NCBI GenBank assembly: GCA_001560895.1
Contig: CP014326.1
Location: 1,252,001 to 1,316,000 of the forward strand
Direction: 5' to 3'
Origin: Streptococcus mitis
Lineage (GTDB): Bacteria; Bacillota; Bacilli; Lactobacillales; Streptococcaceae
Length of the DNA: 64,000 nt
This document shows, in pieces, positions 61,110-64,000 of this stretch. Position 1 is the stretch's first letter. The number at the start of each line of letters is the position of its first letter. The position numbers and the translations under genes were made by a program. The notes beneath the pieces are model-generated. The model was not told the origin of the DNA and searched no databases. It was given only the letters and a program-made list of their open reading frames with translations.

Positions 61110-61481
61110 TTATTTATCAAGCAACCAAGAAAAGGCTGTGTCCTGAAAAATATGACGTTTGGGAACAGTTTGTAAATTCTGATCGCATTCATCTATTGTA
61201 CCTAATTTCAAAGCACAGACTTCTGGTATATTTTCTTGAATAGTGAAAATTTGACTATGGCAGTTCTGGCAGTAGTAGCGTTGTTTTCCTGGAGATGAAC
61301 TATAGGTAATCAACTGTTCTTTTCCATGCAATACTAGGTTTTTACTGCTAACTTTAGCATTAACTGTATAGGCAGACGCAGTTGCTTTCCGACAGAATGA
61401 GCAATGGCAAAACACTAATTCAGATAATTCCTCATCTAGAGTGTAGGTTATTGCTTTACATAAACAAGATCCTTTAAGCAT
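61110..61481 (-). CDS. GFA / CENP-V-like zinc-binding protein
   Basis: 123 residues with zinc-binding cysteines of the GFA (S-formylglutathione-forming) fold: G-S-C-L-C-K-A-I near the N-terminus, F-C-H-C-S-F-C-R-K-A-T-A in the middle and Y-Y-C-Q-N-C-H-S-Q-I-F late. Names based on formaldehyde activation are not well supported across the family, so no substrate is claimed. AGGAG-type RBS is present. It lies between the glycine T-box and glyQ, so its expression should follow tRNA-Gly charging, an unexpected link. Confidence 0.83.
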   Translation of the reverse strand: MLKGSCLCKAITYTLDEELSELVFCHCSFCRKATASAYTVNAKVSSKNLVLHGKEQLITYSSSPGKQRYYCQNCHSQIFTIQENIPEVCALKLGTIDECDQNLQTVPKRHIFQDTAFSWLLDK

Positions 61482-61516
61482 TAGGCTCCTTTCTACTTAG
61501 GCATTAGACGAAATTC

Positions 61517-61711
61517 AAAAAGAACCGAATTCCAACACCCAAGCCTTGCGACTAGGGGCGTCAGAAACGCGGTTCCACCCTAATTTATTACTTCATTGTT
61601 TTTGAAAATACTACAGAAAGCGCCAGTTCCTTATCTTGCCCTACTTGGCTCCCACTATCCCAAGCTCGCTTGAAGAACGCCATAAGACTTTCTTTCCTGC
61701 TGACTATTATA
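61517..61711 (-). promoter_or_regulatory. Glycine T-box riboswitch leader (GFA gene-glyQ-glyS)
   Basis: On the minus strand the invariant T-box AGGGTGGAACCGCG lies at 61568-61581. Stem I can be drawn from CAGGAAAG (61692-61699)/CTTTCTG (61614-61620) and TCTTAT (61682-61687)/ATAAGGA (61628-61634). The unpaired side between them holds ACTGGCG, giving GGC (Gly) at 61622-61624 as specifier. The terminator uses GAACCG of the T-box paired with CGGTTC (61522-61527), then T5. Promoter: TATAAT (61706-61711), 17-bp spacer, TTGTAC (61729-61734). Confidence 0.93.
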
Positions 61712-61750
61712 TCAAAAATTAGAACAATGTACAATTCTTTTTATGATTTT

Positions 61751-62593
61751 CTAAAAATCCATATCATCAACTCGTGGAGCACCAGACTGAACAGCAATCG
61801 TTTTTAGAGTTTCACGCTCCTCATGACTCAGTTCAATTCCGAAACAATCAAGATTAGCCTGAATACGAGATTCTGTGACAGATTTCGGCAGCGGTAAAAA
61901 TCCTTCTGCTAAACTCCAGGACAAGGCTATCTGAGCAACAGACTTTCCGTGATTTGTTGCGATTTCTTGGACTTGCTTACTATCAAATAGTTCTCCCTGA
62001 CCAAAAGGTCCCCAAGCTTCCAATAAAATTCCTTTTTCTCTACAGTAAGCTACGACTTCCTCTTGATACACACCTGGCGCCAAGCGAACTTGATTGACCG
62101 CAGGAACAATAGTTGCTGTTTCAAGCAAGGCATCCAAATGATGGGGAAGAAAATTACTAACCCCGATAGCACGTATTTTGCCTTCTTGATAAAGGTCCTC
62201 CATCGCTCTCCAGACTTCTGAATTTCGGACTTTCCATTGGTCATTTTCCCTAAGCGGTTTTGGATTTGGCCAATGAATCAAATACAAATCCAAATATTCC
62301 AAGCCCAGCTTCTCTAAAGACTCTTCAAAAGCCTGACGAGCTTGCTCATAGTTGTGGTTTGTATTCCAGAGTTTACTGGTAACAAAAATTTCCTCACGCG
62401 GAACGCCACTATCTTGAATAGCACAACCAACGCTTTCTTCATTTTTATAGATAGCTGCCGTATCGATATGGCGATAGCCTGCCTTTAAAGCCTCTAGGAC
62501 AGCTTGGTAAGCAATCTCCCCATTTTCAGCTTTCCAAGTTCCAAAACCCAGAACTGGAATCGTAATGCCATTATTTAAAGTATAAAATTTCAT
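61751..62593 (-). CDS. Aldo/keto reductase
   Basis: 280-residue TIM-barrel NADPH oxidoreductase. The tetrad is visible: Asp and Tyr in H-I-D-T-A-A-I-Y-K-N-E, Lys in V-T-S-K-L-W-N and His in Y-L-I-H-W-P. I-G-V-S-N-F-L and L-P-L-P-K-S-V-T (cofactor loop) are typical of the AKR5 branch (2,5-diketogluconate reductase/methylglyoxal reductase-like). Substrate not determinable. Stop lies just before the glycine T-box promoter; transcribed separately or with pgdA. Confidence 0.9.
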   Translation of the reverse strand: MKFYTLNNGITIPVLGFGTWKAENGEIAYQAVLEALKAGYRHIDTAAIYKNEESVGCAIQDSGVPREEIFVTSKLWNTNHNYEQARQAFEESLEKLGLEYLDLYLIHWPNPKPLRENDQWKVRNSEVWRAMEDLYQEGKIRAIGVSNFLPHHLDALLETATIVPAVNQVRLAPGVYQEEVVAYCREKGILLEAWGPFGQGELFDSKQVQEIATNHGKSVAQIALSWSLAEGFLPLPKSVTESRIQANLDCFGIELSHEERETLKTIAVQSGAPRVDDMDF

Positions 62594-62668
62594 TATTTTT
62601 CCTTTCTATGTGAAGAAAATCCAAAGAAACAAATTCTCAATGAAAACTTATCTCTTTAGATTTTTAAA

Positions 62669-64000
62669 TTATTGGTCACGGTCGTAGTAAAGCTGGTGAG
62701 CTTTAAGACGAGAATCTAACAAGTCTGGTACGGTTACAAAGTCATAACCTTGCCCTTTCAAATAGTCAATAACCTTCGGTAGAGCATTTACCGTCTCAGC
62801 ATGGATATCATGCATGAGAATAATAGAACCATTCTTAACTTCACGCTGAATTTCTGTCAAGATAGCTGCTTCATTATGACTCTTCCAGTCCAGACTGTCC
62901 ACATCCCACATAATAAAACTCAAGTCGAGGCTATTGCGAATGTCGTCTGTAATGGCCCCATAAGGCGGACGCATGAGTTTTGAACTAGAACCTAGCACTT
63001 TAGTTAGCGCATCCTCTGTATCAGTAATCTGTTTTTTAGCGTCATCAAGCGAAAGCTTTGAAAGAACGGGATGGCTCCAACTATGGTTTCCAATGACATG
63101 ACCATCTGCTTTCATGCGTTTCAAAATTTCTTCATTGCCAGAAACATTCTTACCTAAAACGAAGAAAGTTGCCTTAATACCATACTTAGAAAGTGTATCT
63201 AATGCTTGATTTGTAGTTGCAGGATTTGGTCCATCATCAAAAGTCAAGGCCACCACTTTACGATTTTTCTTTTCATAATAAGCCTTATATAGCTCGGCAT
63301 CCTTATCTAATAAATAAGAGGACTGAATAACTTCAAAGAAACTAGATACTGGCAAGGCAATCTCATCCAGATTTTCAACCGCCTGACTTGGGTATAGGAT
63401 AATTTGACTATCCTTGTAATCAAAGTTCCATGCAGACAAGTCTTGGTCAGACAAGCCTTTAACTATCTGATCAATCTTGTCTTGTTCTAATTTCTTATCT
63501 TGTAAGAAAGAGGTAATTTCTTTTAACAGCTTCTCTTTAGCCTTACTAGCATCTGAAAATAATTGATCGAGTGTAAAAGTTTTACCATCTTCTGTCAAAT
63601 GGACTTTTGCCAGATTAGTTTTTTCAGTCTCTTCAACTTTTGAAGAAGCTAAATCATAGACTTGTTTCACCACACTTCGGTTGACAATCCCTTTTAAAGT
63701 CGAATCCTGTTTCTCCGTATAATAAAAAACCAGATTTTCCTTATCCTCTAGATTGTCTTTAATATCCTGTGTCATGATTTCTTTTACAGACGAAATCACT
63801 TGCTCCCCTTGGAGAGGATAATAGGCAATCACTTCGGATTGTCCCTTACGAAAATTATCTTTCTTATTTCCCTCACTCAATTGATCATCTTTCTCTTTTT
63901 TGAGCGATTCAATCTTTTGTTCAAAACTTTGCTTTGTGTATATTTTGTATCCAATTATTGATCCAAGGACACAAATACTTACTGAAAAGATAGCTACTAG
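62669..64000 (-). CDS. pgdA: Peptidoglycan N-acetylglucosamine deacetylase (5' end outside window)
   Basis: The frame runs through to the right edge, giving at least 443 residues; the TTG-initiated 403-residue version is only part of it. Near the edge is a membrane anchor ([16 protein letters not shown]), then a charged stalk and the NodB/CE4 domain in the last 200 residues. CE4 motifs: T-F-D-D-G-P (catalytic and metal Asp), N-H-S-W-S-H-P (metal His pair), R-P-P-Y-G, D-V-D-S-L-D-W and L-M-H-D-I-H. It deacetylates cell-wall GlcNAc, conferring lysozyme resistance, as in pneumococcal PgdA. Confidence 0.94.
   Translation of the reverse strand, partial: LVAIFSVSICVLGSIIGYKIYTKQSFEQKIESLKKEKDDQLSEGNKKDNFRKGQSEVIAYYPLQGEQVISSVKEIMTQDIKDNLEDKENLVFYYTEKQDSTLKGIVNRSVVKQVYDLASSKVEETEKTNLAKVHLTEDGKTFTLDQLFSDASKAKEKLLKEITSFLQDKKLEQDKIDQIVKGLSDQDLSAWNFDYKDSQIILYPSQAVENLDEIALPVSSFFEVIQSSYLLDKDAELYKAYYEKKNRKVVALTFDDGPNPATTNQALDTLSKYGIKATFFVLGKNVSGNEEILKRMKADGHVIGNHSWSHPVLSKLSLDDAKKQITDTEDALTKVLGSSSKLMRPPYGAITDDIRNSLDLSFIMWDVDSLDWKSHNEAAILTEIQREVKNGSIILMHDIHAETVNALPKVIDYLKGQGYDFVTVPDLLDSRLKAHQLYYDRDQ

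Noticed and set aside
63841..63880. TTG at 63880 as the start of pgdA
   Set aside because: The frame continues upstream through a membrane anchor to the window edge, which PgdA proteins require, so the TTG is an internal Leu codon.

Overview
This 64 kb window is a chromosomal segment of a mitis-group Streptococcus (S. mitis / S. oralis / S. pneumoniae neighbourhood). The evidence is the AT-rich low-GC Firmicute coding style, three BOX repeats, near-pneumococcal LacG, DnaE, PepX, Ldh and PdxS proteins, and pneumococcus-like gene blocks (lacTFEG/lacABCD, lepA-recN-argR-tlyA, pfkA-pyk, fruRKA, glyQS, pgdA). Species cannot be fixed from the sequence alone. No prophage, CRISPR array or conjugative element was seen. 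The one intact mobile element is an IS3-family (IS150-group, IS861-like) insertion sequence.

Layout. 1-413: end of nrdF. 555-13254: a large galactose/lactose module. lacR lies on the plus strand. On the minus strand run a galactitol-type PTS (IIA-IIB-IIC), lacX, lacABCD (tagatose-6-phosphate pathway), lacT and the lactose PTS/6-phospho-beta-galactosidase genes lacFEG. Its visible control points are two sigma-A promoters with TGTTTGT operator-like repeats, two catabolite (cre) sites, and a LacT antiterminator/terminator switch in front of lacTFEG. 13366-25720: housekeeping genes (lepA, a phosphatase, recN, argR, tlyA, a prenyl synthase, xseBA, udk, truB, a DUF2130 gene, a Cys/Met-metabolism enzyme). 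25865-27752: tandem formate/nitrite-type channels. 28238-38663: sortase A and gyrA, divergent ldh, then pyk, pfkA and dnaE. 39044-42319: pepX, a decayed copy of its 3' end, and a second argR. 42946-48935: ftsK and the fructose operon fruR-fruK-fruA. 49097-50743: tRNA-Ser(GGA) whose terminator is split by the IS. 51189-54183: pdxT, pdxS and NADH oxidase nox. 54492-57337: apbE followed by two flavin reductase genes. 57456-61711: a DUF896 gene, glyS, glyQ and a GFA-family gene, the last three behind a glycine T-box leader. The window ends with an aldo/keto reductase and the 3' part of pgdA.

How parts work together. Galactose or lactose enters phosphorylated, is processed through tagatose phosphates to triose phosphates, and joins glycolysis (pfkA, pyk, ldh are also here). 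CcpA-type cre sites on the lac, fru, nox and probably apbE promoters tie sugar uptake and redox genes to the same catabolite signal.

Most notable observations. (1) GyrA codon 81 is Phe in the resistance-determining region, the classic fluoroquinolone-resistance substitution S81F. (2) apbE sits in front of a cytoplasmic FMN-reductase/PAS-like fusion whose Gly/Ala/His-rich tail carries two D-A-T-S-G-A-S motifs, matching the ApbE flavinylation consensus; this looks like a little-described soluble flavinylated redox system. (3) The IS lies exactly in the right arm of the tRNA-Ser terminator. (4) A roughly 490 bp decayed duplicate of the pepX 3' end looks like a recombination scar. (5) A 124-bp tandem repeat separates lacE from lacG.
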